Assembly: GCF_900112205.1 (NCBI RefSeq)
Contig: NZ_FOKW01000002.1
Location: forward strand, 372,001 to 436,000
Length of the DNA: 64,000 bases
From: Natronobacterium haloterrestre
GTDB lineage: Archaea; Halobacteriota; Halobacteria; Halobacteriales; Natrialbaceae
Reading direction: 5' to 3'
Shown here: one piece after another, positions 7,902 to 17,340 of the stretch
Numbering within the stretch: position 1 is the stretch's first letter
Layout of the letters: each line of letters opens with the position of its first letter
Program-made: the position numbers and the translations under genes
Notes under the pieces: model-generated
What the model saw: only the letters and a program-made list of their open reading frames with translations
The model's database searches: none
What the model was told of the DNA's origin: nothing

Positions 7902-8987
7902 ATGGACACGGACGTCGCCCTCGTCGAGCGCGAGCGGGCGGTCGTCAACGCCTTCCAGGGCGGATTCCCGGTCGCGGCACGGCCGTTCGAACCCGCCGCT
8001 GCCGCCCTCCGGGCGCGGGGCGTCGACGTCTCCGCAGGGGAGGTGCTCGGAACGATCCGCGACCTGTCGGAGCGGGAGGTTCTCTCCCGGTTCGGGCCGC
8101 TGATCGACGCGGAGGCGATCGGCGGGACCGCGGTCCTGGCCGCGACGTCGGCACCCGACGACAGGGTCGACGAGATCGCGGAGACGATCAACGCCCGCCG
8201 CGAGGTGGCCCACAACTACGAACGCGACCACCCGGAGCTGAACCTCTGGTTCGTCGTCTCCGTCGCGGACGCGGACCGCGTTCCGGAGGTGCTGACCGAG
8301 ATCGAGGCCGCGACGGGCCGCGAGACGTACGCGATGCCCAAGCGACGGGAGTTCGAACTCGAGGCGCGGTTCCCGGTCGACGGGCCGCTGTCGGACGAGT
8401 CGCTCGAGATCGGTCCGGGGGCCGACGAGCCCAGTTCGAGCGACACGCCCGCGGACGCCTCGAGTCCCCTCTCGCCGGCGGAACGCGACCTCGTTCTCGA
8501 GGTACAGGACGGACTGCCGCTCTCGGAAACCCCCTACGCGGACGTCGCCGCCGCCATCGACCGCGATCCGGACTGGGTTCGCGAGACGATCCGGCGGTTC
8601 GACCGGGAGGGGAAGATCCGCCGGGTCGGCGTCGTGCCGAACCACTACGCGCTCGGGTACACGGAAAACGGGATGACGGTCTGGGACGTCCCCGACGACC
8701 TCGTCTCCGAGGTCGGGCCGGCCGTCGCGTCGCTTCCGTTCGTCACTCACTGTTACGAGCGGCCGCGCCACGAGGGCGTCTGGTCGTACAACCTCTTCGC
8801 GATGGTCCACGGTCGCTCCGAAGGGGAGTGTCGCCGGCGGATCGAGCGTGTCCGCGAGACCGTCGCCGAGTACGGCGACGTACGCGATGACGACTGGGAG
8901 ACGCTCTTTTCAACGCGAATCTTGAAGAAGACGGGGATTCGACTGACCGAACGCGTCGAAGCGAACACGCGACCAGACACGACATGA
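7902..8987 (+). CDS. ahbAB: Siroheme decarboxylase, AhbA-AhbB fusion (Lrp/AsnC-like)
   Basis: The 361-residue protein holds two tandem units of an Lrp-like winged helix plus a RAM-like half. The first is about residues 1-165 and the second about 185-350, joined by a Ser/Asp/Pro-rich linker. The second unit has KIRRVGVVPNHYALGY and a THCYERPRHEGVWSYNLFAMVH stretch typed here in part, as in NirD/L/G/H and AhbA/B proteins. These decarboxylate siroheme to didecarboxysiroheme in the alternative archaeal heme route. The protein is often mislabelled as a transcription regulator. It overlaps the next gene by four bases (ATGA), and hemA follows, so the context fits tetrapyrrole synthesis well. The fusion itself is known from haloarchaea. 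Confidence 0.88.
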   Translation: MDTDVALVERERAVVNAFQGGFPVAARPFEPAAAALRARGVDVSAGEVLGTIRDLSEREVLSRFGPLIDAEAIGGTAVLAATSAPDDRVDEIAETINARREVAHNYERDHPELNLWFVVSVADADRVPEVLTEIEAATGRETYAMPKRREFELEARFPVDGPLSDESLEIGPGADEPSSSDTPADASSPLSPAERDLVLEVQDGLPLSETPYADVAAAIDRDPDWVRETIRRFDREGKIRRVGVVPNHYALGYTENGMTVWDVPDDLVSEVGPAVASLPFVTHCYERPRHEGVWSYNLFAMVHGRSEGECRRRIERVRETVAEYGDVRDDDWETLFSTRILKKTGIRLTERVEANTRPDTT

Positions 8988-9715
8988 TCCCCCTCGGTCA
9001 CGACTTCACGGACGCGACGGTGCTCGTCTTCGGCGGCGGCAGCGTCGGCGCACGCAAGGCCCGCCGGTTCGCCCGCGAAGCGGAGGTGATCGTCGTCAGT
9101 CCGGCGTTTACGGACGCTTTCGAGGAGGTGGCGGTGGAGGTGGAGGTGAAGACTGGGAACGGCAGTACCGATCGGTCGGGTACCGTCAGCCGCATCCGGG
9201 CCGCGCCCGATCCCGACGAGGTCGGCGACTGGCTCGAGCGGACGACTCCGACCCTCGTCGTCGCGGCGACCGACGACGAGACGCTCAACGACGCGATCGG
9301 GGAGGCCGCGCGCGAGCGTGGCGCGCTCGTGAACAGGGCGGATCGATCCGGAACGGGCGACGGCGATCCCGGCCGCGTCGTCGTTCCGGCGACGGTCAGG
9401 GAGGATCCCGTCGTCGTCGCGGTCGCCACCGGCGGGACCGCCCCCGCCGTGAGCAAGTACCTCCGCGAGGAACTCGAGGAGACCCTGGCGGGCGCCGGCG
9501 AGATGGCGACGCTCTGTGGGGAGTTGCGGACGGAACTGCGGTCGCGGGGAGTGTCGCCGGAGCGGCGACGGGAGGTGGTTACCGACGTCACCAGATCGCC
9601 GGAAGTTTGGACAACTTTACGTAGTGGAGACTCCAACCGCCAGCAAGTGATCGAGGACGTGCTCGGCGAGCAACTCGACGACACCGGAACGGGGATGGGA
9701 GGTGACCGGGAGTGA
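8984..9715 (+). CDS. Precorrin-2 dehydrogenase / sirohydrochlorin ferrochelatase family
   Basis: The protein begins with a Rossmann fold, VLVFGGGSVGARKARRF, followed by a VVVAATDD segment and ATGGTAPAVSKYLREELE. This is the Met8p/CysG N-terminal arrangement. It oxidises precorrin-2 to sirohydrochlorin with NAD and may insert iron, which supplies the substrate for the AhbAB branch. It overlaps ahbAB by four bases and hemA by four bases, so the three genes form a tight translationally coupled operon. At 243 residues it is slightly long, with a charged C-terminal tail. Whether ferrochelatase activity is present cannot be judged from the sequence alone. Confidence 0.88.
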   Translation: MIPLGHDFTDATVLVFGGGSVGARKARRFAREAEVIVVSPAFTDAFEEVAVEVEVKTGNGSTDRSGTVSRIRAAPDPDEVGDWLERTTPTLVVAATDDETLNDAIGEAARERGALVNRADRSGTGDGDPGRVVVPATVREDPVVVAVATGGTAPAVSKYLREELEETLAGAGEMATLCGELRTELRSRGVSPERRREVVTDVTRSPEVWTTLRSGDSNRQQVIEDVLGEQLDDTGTGMGGDRE

Positions 9716-11115
9716 CGGGTACCGGCGTCATCAGCGCAGCGCGGGTCACCCACGACAGCGGTAGTGTCGACGACCTCGCGGACGCCAGCCCCGACGCGCA
9801 ACGCGACGCGGTTGCCGACCTCTGCTCGCTGCCGGAGATCGACGAAGCATACGTCCTCTCGACGTGTAACCGGGTCGAGGCCTACGTCGTCGGTCCCGAC
9901 GCGGCGGTCGGGCGGGCCGCACTCGAGGAGTTCTTCGCCGGCGTCGACGACGACGCGATCGTCAGGACCGGCCACGACGAGAGTCTTCGACACCTCCTGC
10001 GGGTCGCGGCCGGCCTCGAGTCGGTCGTGCTCGGGGAAGACCAGATCATGGGGCAGGTCCGTGACGCCTACGAGGACGCCCGGAACGCCGGCGGGATCGG
10101 CCCGATGCTCGACCCCGCCGTCACGAAGGCGATCCACGTCGGGGAACGTGCCCGCACCGAGACCGAGATCAACGAAGGCGTCGTCTCCCTGGGGTCGGCG
10201 GCGACGCGACTCGCCGCCAAGGAACGCGACCTCGAGGGTGCGGCCGCACTGGTCGTCGGCGCGGGCGAGATGGGCCGGCTCGCTGCGCGGAGCCTCGCCG
10301 ATGCCGGCGTCGCGGAGCTGTCGGTCGCGAACCGAACGCTCGCGCGGGCCGAAGCGCTCGCGGACAAGCTGGCGAGCGACGCCGGTGCCGACGAGGACGG
10401 GGACACTGGAACCAGCGCGCTTTCCCTCGAATCGGTGCCGTCGGCCGCACCCGAAGCCGACATCGTCGTCGCGGCGACGGGAAGTGACGAGCCGGTGATC
10501 GAACCCGGCCATCTCTCGGATTCGGAACCGACGGCGCAAGCGGAGGCCGACGTCGAACGCGTCGTCGTCGACCTCGGCCAGCCCCGCGACGTCGCGCCCG
10601 CCGCGGCCGACCTCCCGACGGTGGCCGTCTACGACCTCGACGACCTCGAGTCGGTCACCGAACGGACCAGACGGCAGCGGGCCGAGGCGGCCCGCGAGGT
10701 CGAGGAGATCGTCGAACGGGAGTTCGACCTCCTCCTCGAACAGTACAAGCGGGCGCGGGCCGACGAGGCCATCGCCGCGATGTACGAGTCCGCCGAACGG
10801 ATCAAGCAACGCGAACTCGAGAAGGCGCTGTCCAGGCTCGACGACGACCTCTCTCCCTCCCAGCGCGAGGTCGTCGAGTCGATGGCGGATACGCTGGTGT
10901 CTCAACTGCTCGCCCCGCCGACGACGAGCCTGCGGGAGGCGGCAGCCGAGGACGACTGGGAGACGATTCACACCGCCTTACAGCTGTTCGATCCGCACTT
11001 CGGCGACGACGTCGAGGTCGCGGCCCTGCTCGACGCGGGTGCGAACGCGATGGAGTCGGAGGGCGAGGCCGAGACCGCGGGCACGGACCTCATCCACGTG
11101 ACCGACGACGATTGA
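9712..11115 (+). CDS. hemA: Glutamyl-tRNA reductase
   Basis: The catalytic VLSTCNRVEAYVVG motif places the active-site Cys at residue 52. GEDQIMGQVRDAYEDAR and an NADPH-binding VVGAGEMGRLAARSL follow, and then a C-terminal dimerisation domain of long helices. The enzyme reduces glutamyl-tRNA(Glu) to glutamate-1-semialdehyde, the first committed step of the C5 tetrapyrrole pathway. At 467 residues it is near normal length. The start is a GTG overlapping the previous stop (GTGA at 9712), which implies coupling. About residues 220-235 carry an acidic, low-complexity insert typical of halophiles. Confidence 0.95.
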   Translation: MTGTGVISAARVTHDSGSVDDLADASPDAQRDAVADLCSLPEIDEAYVLSTCNRVEAYVVGPDAAVGRAALEEFFAGVDDDAIVRTGHDESLRHLLRVAAGLESVVLGEDQIMGQVRDAYEDARNAGGIGPMLDPAVTKAIHVGERARTETEINEGVVSLGSAATRLAAKERDLEGAAALVVGAGEMGRLAARSLADAGVAELSVANRTLARAEALADKLASDAGADEDGDTGTSALSLESVPSAAPEADIVVAATGSDEPVIEPGHLSDSEPTAQAEADVERVVVDLGQPRDVAPAAADLPTVAVYDLDDLESVTERTRRQRAEAAREVEEIVEREFDLLLEQYKRARADEAIAAMYESAERIKQRELEKALSRLDDDLSPSQREVVESMADTLVSQLLAPPTTSLREAAAEDDWETIHTALQLFDPHFGDDVEVAALLDAGANAMESEGEAETAGTDLIHVTDDD

Positions 11116-11233
11116 TACGAACGCCCCCGACGCGTTGTCGGTTCTGACGGCTGTTTCCTGCCGGTTCGACTTAATTGTCGGCCGGGACGACCTTGGCATA
11201 ATCGTTATCTGGTTGGCTTGCGTTGACACGGAT

Positions 11234-11515
11234 ATGGCCGACCTACTCTCAGACGACGAGATCGACGCACAACTGCCCGACGAGTGGACTCGAGACGGCG
11301 ACGAAATCGTCCGTACCTACGAGTTCGACGACTACCTTCACGGGGTCAATTTCGCGCAGATGGTCGGCGAGATCGCGGAATCGCAGTTCCACCACCCGGA
11401 GATCGTCATCCGGTACAAGGAGGTCGAGATCCGGCTGACCTCCCACGAGGAGGGTGGCATTACCGATCAGGACGTCGAGATGGCCGAACTGATCGAGTCC
11501 GAGCGCGAGGCCTGA
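11234..11515 (+). CDS. Pterin-4a-carbinolamine dehydratase
   Basis: This 93-residue protein carries the family signature SQFHHPEIVIRYKEVEI, followed by a conserved strand and C-terminal helix. The two adjacent His are the expected catalytic residues. It dehydrates 4a-hydroxytetrahydrobiopterin; many prokaryotic members act in pterin recycling or molybdopterin biology. A TATA-like CATAATCGTTAT lies about 30 bases before the ATG, which argues for its own leaderless promoter. It follows hemA by 118 bases and so is probably a separate transcript. Confidence 0.9.
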   Translation: MADLLSDDEIDAQLPDEWTRDGDEIVRTYEFDDYLHGVNFAQMVGEIAESQFHHPEIVIRYKEVEIRLTSHEEGGITDQDVEMAELIESEREA

Positions 11516-11616
11516 GCGGCGACGGGAACCGTTCGAGGGGGCTCGAGGGAAGTCCCCGTCGCGACCGGGCGATGCCGGCGAAACGCACACCCGCACCGAT
11601 CTAGTACACTGTACCC

Positions 11617-12048
11617 ATGCACGCCAGCTACGTCTTCCGCGTCACCGTCCGCCTCGAGAGCGAAGCGCCGTCGGTCTCGATCGATCCGGCGTCGGCCCGG
11701 ACCGAACTCACCGTCCACCGGGATGCGCCCGAACCGGGGGCCGACGGCTGGCTGTTCTTCCGGACCACGCTCTGGCGGGGCGACGTCGCCGACGAGGAGT
11801 ACGCGCGACGGCTCGCGGCCGAGTGGCTCGGCGGCGACGACGCCGACCCGGCGGGGACCGACGCCGCAGGCGGGCTCCCCTTCGAGGTCGAATCCGTCGC
11901 CTTCAGCGAACTCCGGACCGACGAGGCCTACTACGAGGCGTTCAAACGCGAGATCGCGGCCGATCTCGAGACGTTCAACGCCGAGCACGTCTCGGAAGTG
12001 CTCTCGAAGTATCTCGGCTCGAGCATCCGGGTGACCGACGGCTCGTGA
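11617..12048 (+). CDS. LWR-salt protein
   Basis: The 143-residue protein contains the sequence FFRTTLWRGD (about residues 47-56), the motif for which the haloarchaeal LWR-salt family is named. An acidic middle segment and a helical C-terminus (ADLETFNAEHVSEVLSKYL) follow. There is no membrane segment, metal motif or nucleotide-binding loop. The biochemical function is unknown. The HAD hydrolase starts 62 bases downstream on the same strand, so they may be co-transcribed. Confidence 0.8.
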   Translation: MHASYVFRVTVRLESEAPSVSIDPASARTELTVHRDAPEPGADGWLFFRTTLWRGDVADEEYARRLAAEWLGGDDADPAGTDAAGGLPFEVESVAFSELRTDEAYYEAFKREIAADLETFNAEHVSEVLSKYLGSSIRVTDGS

Positions 12049-12109
12049 CCGACGGCAGTGCCCTCGATCGGTACACATAAACTTCGCAAACCCGTAGCTG
12101 TGTGTCCCG

Positions 12110-12754
12110 ATGGTCTCCGAGTACGATTTCTGGCTGCTCGACCTCGACGGCACGCTGGTCGACGTCGAGTGGTCGTACACCCGCGACGTGTTCGACCGGG
12201 TCGGTGACCGGCTCGGATACCGCTTCAGCGACCGCGAGGCCGAGATCATCTGGAACGGGCTCACCGGCTCCCGGGACCACCAGCTCCGCGAGTGGGGGCT
12301 CGATCCCGGGGAGTTCTGGGAGGCGTTCCACGCCGAGGAGGACCCCTACGTCCGGGCCGAACAGACCTTCCTGCACGAGGACGCCGAGTTCGTCGGCGAC
12401 CTCGAGGAACCCGTCGGCCTGGTCACGCACTGCCAGGAGTTCCTCTGTGAACCCGTCCTGGACGAACTCGGCATCCGCGACTGGTTCGACGCCCGGCTTT
12501 GCTGTACCGAGGAGACGGGCTGGAAGCCGGACCCGACGCCCGTCCAGCGGGTCATGAACGACCTCGGCGTGGGCCACAATGGCCACCGCGGCGTGCTGGC
12601 GGGTGACGGTGCCTGCGACGTCGGCGCGGCCTGGAACGCCGGACTGGATGCCATCCACGTCGAGCGGATCGGCCACGAACGGCGCGGCCAGTGCGTGCTC
12701 GGAGACTACCGCGTCCGCTCGTTCGACGAACTCGACCACCCCTACTTCGCGTGA
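12110..12754 (+). CDS. HAD-superfamily hydrolase (phosphatase-like)
   Basis: The nucleophile motif DLDGTLVD begins with Asp11 near the N-terminus. VGLVTHCQEF is motif II and the GWKPDPTPVQRV lysine is motif III. AGDGACDVGAAWNAGLDAIHV is motif IV, typed here in part. All four catalytic parts are in order, so an Mg-dependent phosphohydrolase is expected. The 214-residue length and helical cap between motifs I and II fit a phosphoglycolate-phosphatase-like subfamily. The substrate cannot be assigned. Confidence 0.87.
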   Translation: MVSEYDFWLLDLDGTLVDVEWSYTRDVFDRVGDRLGYRFSDREAEIIWNGLTGSRDHQLREWGLDPGEFWEAFHAEEDPYVRAEQTFLHEDAEFVGDLEEPVGLVTHCQEFLCEPVLDELGIRDWFDARLCCTEETGWKPDPTPVQRVMNDLGVGHNGHRGVLAGDGACDVGAAWNAGLDAIHVERIGHERRGQCVLGDYRVRSFDELDHPYFA

Positions 12755-12755
12755 G

Positions 12756-13406
12756 CTACGGCGGTCGACTCGCCGACTCGAGTTCGTCGTTGACCAGCGT
12801 TTCGTAGGCGCGTCGGAACCGCTCCGACAGTGCCTGGTGTGAAATGCCGAGTTCGTTCGCCAGCTCCTCCATCGACACCTGGCGCGGAATCTCGAAGTAG
12901 CCGTACTCGAGCGCAGCTTCGAGGGCTTCCCGCTGTTCTGGGGTCAGCCGGCTGTCGACCTCCGATTGCTCCGGGACGTCGCTAACCCGCCGGAGGTCGG
13001 CGTCGATCCCTCGGTCGACGAGGCGGTCGTACCCTTCACAGAGCCCGTCCCGGTCGGGAAACCGGACTTTCATCTGCCACCAGCCGTTCGATCCCCAGGC
13101 CTCGAGCAGCGAACTCCCGTCGACGAGCAACTCGTCGTAGAGCCTGTTCAGCCCCTCGTTCTCGGCGAACCGGACGTCGAACAGCAGTCGCTGGTCGGTC
13201 TCGACCAGCAGTTCGGACGACCGGACCGACGGATCGACGTCGAACGCCCGTTCGATCCGCTCGCGACCGACGTCGGTGACCCAGAGGGACGGCCGGTTCT
13301 TCGAGACCGACGACTCGAGTTCGACCGTCACCTCGGGGGCGCGCTCGAACGTCTCCTCGAGCGTCGTGTCCGCGGCCGATAGGCGGAGTTCCGCTATCGT
13401 CGACAT
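12756..13406 (-). CDS. Bat-type (HTH-10) transcriptional regulator
   Basis: The N-terminal two thirds form the variable sensor-like half typical of haloarchaeal bacterio-opsin-activator relatives. The C-terminus contains LTPEQREALEAALEYGYFEIP followed by VSMEELANELGISHQALSERFRRA, the HTH-10 DNA-binding domain. There is no PAS or GAF module, so this is the short class of the family. I chose the ATG at 13404-13406. A GTG nine codons upstream is possible but adds a poorly matching tail. It ends one base after the HAD stop, convergently. Confidence 0.85.
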   Translation of the reverse strand: MSTIAELRLSAADTTLEETFERAPEVTVELESSVSKNRPSLWVTDVGRERIERAFDVDPSVRSSELLVETDQRLLFDVRFAENEGLNRLYDELLVDGSSLLEAWGSNGWWQMKVRFPDRDGLCEGYDRLVDRGIDADLRRVSDVPEQSEVDSRLTPEQREALEAALEYGYFEIPRQVSMEELANELGISHQALSERFRRAYETLVNDELESASRPP

Positions 13407-13490
13407 CACGACACGTACACCGCCGAGGACCAAAAATCGCTTTTCACGGCTTATTAACCGTCAGGGATTCCGACGGATCCGACGAGGGAC

Positions 13491-15347
13491 CTACTCGAGA
13501 TTCGATTCCAGCGTCCGCTCGAGTTCGCGTACGCCCGCTTTCTCGACGCGGTCGGGGTTCGCGAGGACGCGCACCTGCTGGTCGCCGAGGGGGACGAACT
13601 CGAGGTCGAGCCTGTCCGCGGTTTCGGCGAGCCCGAGGCCGGCGTCCGCCTCGCCGGCGATGACCTTCCGGGCGGGGCTCTCGTGGGCCCGCAGGGCGAC
13701 CTGGAAGCCGTCGATCGCCTCGACGACCTCGTGTCTGTCGACGCCGCGTTGCTCAGCGAGATCGGCGACGGCCGCCCCGAGGCTCGCGCGCAGTCCGGAG
13801 TCGGTCGTCCGATTGACGAAGCGGAGGTCGCGGTCGACCAGGTCCGCGATCCCGGAGACGTCGTCGGGGTTGCCGGGCGGCACGAGCAGCCCCCACTCGC
13901 GGTCCCAGCCGCCGATCGCGTCGGCGTCGACCTCGGTTTCGCGCTCGAGCGGACCGGCGACGACGGCCACGTCCGGGACGCCGTTGCGGAGTCGCCGCAG
14001 TGCCGGCCGGGAGCCGACCGAGAGATACCTGGGGTTCTCGAGACGGTCGAGCATCCGGTTCAGCGTCGGATCGTCTTCGCCGACGCCGAGCAGGGTCGGC
14101 GGCCGGACGTCCGGCGAGAACAGCCGGACCGTTACGGACTCGCCGGCCTCGAGGTAGTCGGTCGCGGGGTCGACTTCGACGACGCCATCGGCCTCTGCGA
14201 GGCTGGTGGTCGCGCCGCTTCCTTTGTCGACGGGGTAGACGAGCGTCTCGCCGTCGCCATCGGCCACGACACCGACGGGCATCAGCCGGAGTCGACCCTC
14301 GCCGTACCGCTCCTCGACGGCCATCCGACCCTCGAGGGTGGCCGCCTCGGGCTCTGGAAGCCCCGCAGCCTCTCGGATCGCCGGCGCGACGAAGGTTCGG
14401 AACACCATCATCGCGGAGACGGGGTAGCCCGGGAGGCCGACGTAGGCGGAGTCCTCGAGGCGACCGACCAGCATCGGCTTGCCGGGTTTGACGGCGACCC
14501 CGTGAAGCAGGAGTTCGCCGCCCTCCTCGATCACGTCGTAGATGACGTCGACCGCGCTGGCGCTGGTCGACCCGGAGGAGAGCACGAGGTCACACTCCCG
14601 GGCGGCCTCCCGGAGGACGCGCTCCATCTCCTCGCGGTCGTCGCCGGCGTGGGGGTAGAGGACGGCCTCGCCGCCGGCGTCCTCGACGCCCGCGGCGATC
14701 GTGTAGCTGTTGACGTCGTAGATCTCGCCGCGGGCGCTGTTCACGTCGTCGCCGGGGCGGACGAGTTCGTCACCCGTGGAGACGATTCCGACCCGCGGCC
14801 GTGCCCGGACGGGAACCTCGTCGATCCCGAGCGCCGACAGCAGGCCGATGTCGCGGGGCGTAATCCTCGTTCCGGGCCCCAGCGCGCGCTCGCCTGCGGC
14901 CACGTCCGCACCGGCGAACATGACGTTGTCCCCGGGGGCGACCGACGTCCGCACCAGTACGTCCGACCCCTCCGTGTCGGTCCGCTCGACGGGCACCATC
15001 GCATCCGCACCCGCGGGCATCACCGCTCCCGTCGAGATTTCGACGGCCTGTCCCTCCTCGAGGTCGGCGTCGGGTTCCTCGCCGGCGTGTACCTCGCCGA
15101 CCACCTCGAGGCGCGCGGGGTCGGCCTCGTCGGCCCCGAACGTGTCCCGCGCTCGCAGCGCGTAGCCGTCGAGGCTCGCCCGGTCGAACCCCGGCACGTC
15201 CAGTTCTGCGTCGAGGCGGGCGGTGAGCACCCGCCCGCGGGCGTCGGCGAGCGACACCCGTTCGACGCCGCCCTCGAGCGACAGCGAGTCGATTGCCTCC
15301 CGCGCTTGTGCGGGGGAGGCGAGGTCGCGAAACTCCTTGCGGTCCAT
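13491..15347 (-). CDS. moeA: Molybdopterin molybdenumtransferase MoeA fused to a periplasmic-binding-protein-like domain
   Basis: Residues 1 to about 400 are a complete MoeA: DVPGFDRASLDGYAL, EISTGAVMPAGADAMV, VGIVSTGDELV, LSSGSTSASAVDVIYDVI, GVAVKPGKPMLVG and GLPGYPVSAM. It inserts molybdate or tungstate into molybdopterin-AMP. About residues 405-618 resemble the PBP-like (LysR-substrate type) half found in some archaeal MoeA proteins, with VAVVAGPLERE, FVNRTTDSGLRASLG and AGEADAGLGLAETADRL. That domain may bind an oxyanion or cofactor, which is an inference. A second stand-alone MoeA lies at 26181-27458. The start is the ATG at 15345-15347. Confidence 0.92.
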   Translation of the reverse strand: MDRKEFRDLASPAQAREAIDSLSLEGGVERVSLADARGRVLTARLDAELDVPGFDRASLDGYALRARDTFGADEADPARLEVVGEVHAGEEPDADLEEGQAVEISTGAVMPAGADAMVPVERTDTEGSDVLVRTSVAPGDNVMFAGADVAAGERALGPGTRITPRDIGLLSALGIDEVPVRARPRVGIVSTGDELVRPGDDVNSARGEIYDVNSYTIAAGVEDAGGEAVLYPHAGDDREEMERVLREAARECDLVLSSGSTSASAVDVIYDVIEEGGELLLHGVAVKPGKPMLVGRLEDSAYVGLPGYPVSAMMVFRTFVAPAIREAAGLPEPEAATLEGRMAVEERYGEGRLRLMPVGVVADGDGETLVYPVDKGSGATTSLAEADGVVEVDPATDYLEAGESVTVRLFSPDVRPPTLLGVGEDDPTLNRMLDRLENPRYLSVGSRPALRRLRNGVPDVAVVAGPLERETEVDADAIGGWDREWGLLVPPGNPDDVSGIADLVDRDLRFVNRTTDSGLRASLGAAVADLAEQRGVDRHEVVEAIDGFQVALRAHESPARKVIAGEADAGLGLAETADRLDLEFVPLGDQQVRVLANPDRVEKAGVRELERTLESNLE

Positions 15348-15535
15348 ACCGTCCCCTTCGGGACGGGGGGCTAAAAACGTCGTTCGACGCCGCCGTCGGC
15401 ACCCTCGAGGGGACGTCACTTCCCGCTCGCTCTCTGGCCGCGAAGTTCGTTTCCGGGCCGGAGCCGGGCCCGGCCCCGACCATGGGAGACACCCCAGCTA
15501 TCAGCCTCTGTTAGTTCAGTACGGTATGGTCACAC

Positions 15536-17008
15536 ATGACGTCCAATGATGCAAAGACCGCTCGAGCCGAGTGGGGCACTCGGTTCGGCTTCCTGATGGC
15601 GATGATCGGCGCCATGGTCGGCGCTGGAAACATCTGGCGGTTCCCGTACGTGATGGGGGAGAACGGCGGCGGCGCGTTCGTGCTGGCGTTTCTCTCCCTC
15701 CTGTTCGTCCTCGCGGTGCCTGGCCTGATGGCCGAAGTGGCGCTCGGACGGTACTCCCAGAAAGGCGTCATCGGTGCGTTCCGAGAGGTGCTCGGGCCCG
15801 GCGGGCTGGTCGGGTTCGGGGTCGTCGTGTTACTGGTCAACGTCGCGTTGATGTCGTATTACTCGCCGCTGATCGGGTGGACGCTGTACTACGCGGTTCA
15901 CTCGATGCTGTTCTCGTTCACCGCGTCGGGCTTCGAACCCGCGACGTTCATGAACGACTTCTTCGCGAACTCGGCGCTGATGATCGGCCTCCACACCGTC
16001 GTGATGGGGTCGATCGCGGCCGTCCTCCTGCTGGGCATCCGGCGTGGCGTCGAGCGACTCGTCGTGTACGCGGTGCCGGCGCTTGTGATCTCGCTGGTCA
16101 TCATGACGATCCGCGGGCTGACCCTCGACGGTGCGGCAGAAGGTATCGCCTTCACCTTCGGCATCCAGTGGGAGTACCTCACCTACAGCGACACCTGGAT
16201 CGCCGCACTCGGCCAGGCGCTGTTCTCGACGGGCCTCGGTTGGGGGATCGCGCTGACGGTCGGGAGCTACCTGCGGGAGTACGACGACGTGCCGCTGGGT
16301 GGCGGCGTCTTCACCGCCATCGGCGAGTCCAGTATCGGCATCCTCGCCGCGCTGGCGATCTTCCCCGTCGTCTTCGCCGTCGGGCTCGAGCCGGACGCGG
16401 GCGCGGGGCTCGCGTTCGTGTCGCTGGTGCAGGTCTTCCCGGAGATTCCGCTCGGCGGGATCGTCGCGATCCTCTTTTTCGTCGGGTTCTTCCTCGCCAC
16501 CTTCACGTCAGGGGTGATCATCACAGAGGTGGGCGTCACGACGCTGGCCGAGGAAACCAGACTCTCCCGGAACCAGACCGTTCTCGGGCTCTGTGGTACG
16601 ATCTGGCTGATCGGGCTGCCGAGCGCCTACTCCGTCGACACCCTCGACTACCTCGACTTCGTCTTCGGCAACTGGGGGCTGCCGCTGGCGACGCTCGCGA
16701 TCATCGGCGTCATCGGCTGGGTGATGGGGCCGGAACGGCTACGACTCCTGGCGGTGAACCGCAACGCCGGGATCTTCGTGGGTCGCTGGTGGAACCCGGT
16801 CATCAAGTTCGTCGTGCCCGCGGTGATGCTGTTCATCATGGGGTACTCGGCCTACGACTCGTTCGGCACCCCCGAGATGTACGGGGGCGTCGCGGTCGTC
16901 GTCGCCCTGCCGATCATCGGCTACGTCGTCATGTCGGTGACCGAGCAGCGAGAACGGGGTGGCGGCGGCCAGTCCGAACCCGCAGACGTCACGGGGGGTG
17001 ATGACTGA
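15536..17008 (+). CDS. Sodium-dependent amino-acid symporter, NSS (SNF) family
   Basis: The N-terminus has the family hallmark GAMVGAGNIWRFPYVMGENGGGAF, typed in part, which forms the first sodium and substrate site. About 11-12 membrane helices follow across 490 residues. The protein should import an amino acid or imino acid with sodium. The next gene overlaps its stop (TGATG at 17006-17010) and encodes a small single-pass protein. A racemase/epimerase and an FAD amine oxidase come next. The context suggests proline or hydroxyproline as substrate, but the binding site cannot be read with certainty. Confidence 0.9.
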   Translation: MTSNDAKTARAEWGTRFGFLMAMIGAMVGAGNIWRFPYVMGENGGGAFVLAFLSLLFVLAVPGLMAEVALGRYSQKGVIGAFREVLGPGGLVGFGVVVLLVNVALMSYYSPLIGWTLYYAVHSMLFSFTASGFEPATFMNDFFANSALMIGLHTVVMGSIAAVLLLGIRRGVERLVVYAVPALVISLVIMTIRGLTLDGAAEGIAFTFGIQWEYLTYSDTWIAALGQALFSTGLGWGIALTVGSYLREYDDVPLGGGVFTAIGESSIGILAALAIFPVVFAVGLEPDAGAGLAFVSLVQVFPEIPLGGIVAILFFVGFFLATFTSGVIITEVGVTTLAEETRLSRNQTVLGLCGTIWLIGLPSAYSVDTLDYLDFVFGNWGLPLATLAIIGVIGWVMGPERLRLLAVNRNAGIFVGRWWNPVIKFVVPAVMLFIMGYSAYDSFGTPEMYGGVAVVVALPIIGYVVMSVTEQRERGGGGQSEPADVTGGDD

Positions 17009-17325
17009 TGGCGCTGACGGCCGAGGTCGTCGGCATGCTCGCGTTTACCCTGCTGGCGTTCTGGGGGGTCGCCTCCTGGGCGCTCGTCAGAACCATGCGC
17101 CAGGAGAGCCGAAAAGTCGAGATCCTCGAGCACCAGGACCGGATGGACACCTACTCGCCGCGGGCGCTCGAGCAACTCCGCGAGTGGATCGAGGCGAACC
17201 CGAACGATCCGCTCGTCGACCGGGCCCGCGAGCAGTACAACGAGTGTGTCGATGCCCTCGAGGAGACCGACAGGCAATTCTACGACTGGAGCGACGACGA
17301 GATCCGGTCGCTCGAACGCCTGTAA
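17008..17325 (+). CDS. Small single-pass membrane protein, probable NSS transporter partner
   Basis: The 105-residue product has one hydrophobic helix at about residues 3-27. A charged cytoplasmic region follows, with TYSPRALEQLREWIEANPND and a helical REQYNECVDALEETDRQFYDW segment. Its ATG overlaps the transporter stop by one base, so the two are translationally coupled. Bacterial NSS transporters often have a tiny MetS-like companion; this one is larger and has its own soluble domain. A role in assembly or regulation of the symporter is inferred only from position. Confidence 0.65.
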   Translation: MALTAEVVGMLAFTLLAFWGVASWALVRTMRQESRKVEILEHQDRMDTYSPRALEQLREWIEANPNDPLVDRAREQYNECVDALEETDRQFYDWSDDEIRSLERL

Positions 17326-17340
17326 CTCCCCGGACGACCC

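Noticed and set aside
7902-8987. Lrp/AsnC transcription regulator
   Set aside because: The fold is Lrp-like, but the tandem arrangement, AhbB-type residues and operon with precorrin-2 dehydrogenase and hemA favour siroheme decarboxylase.
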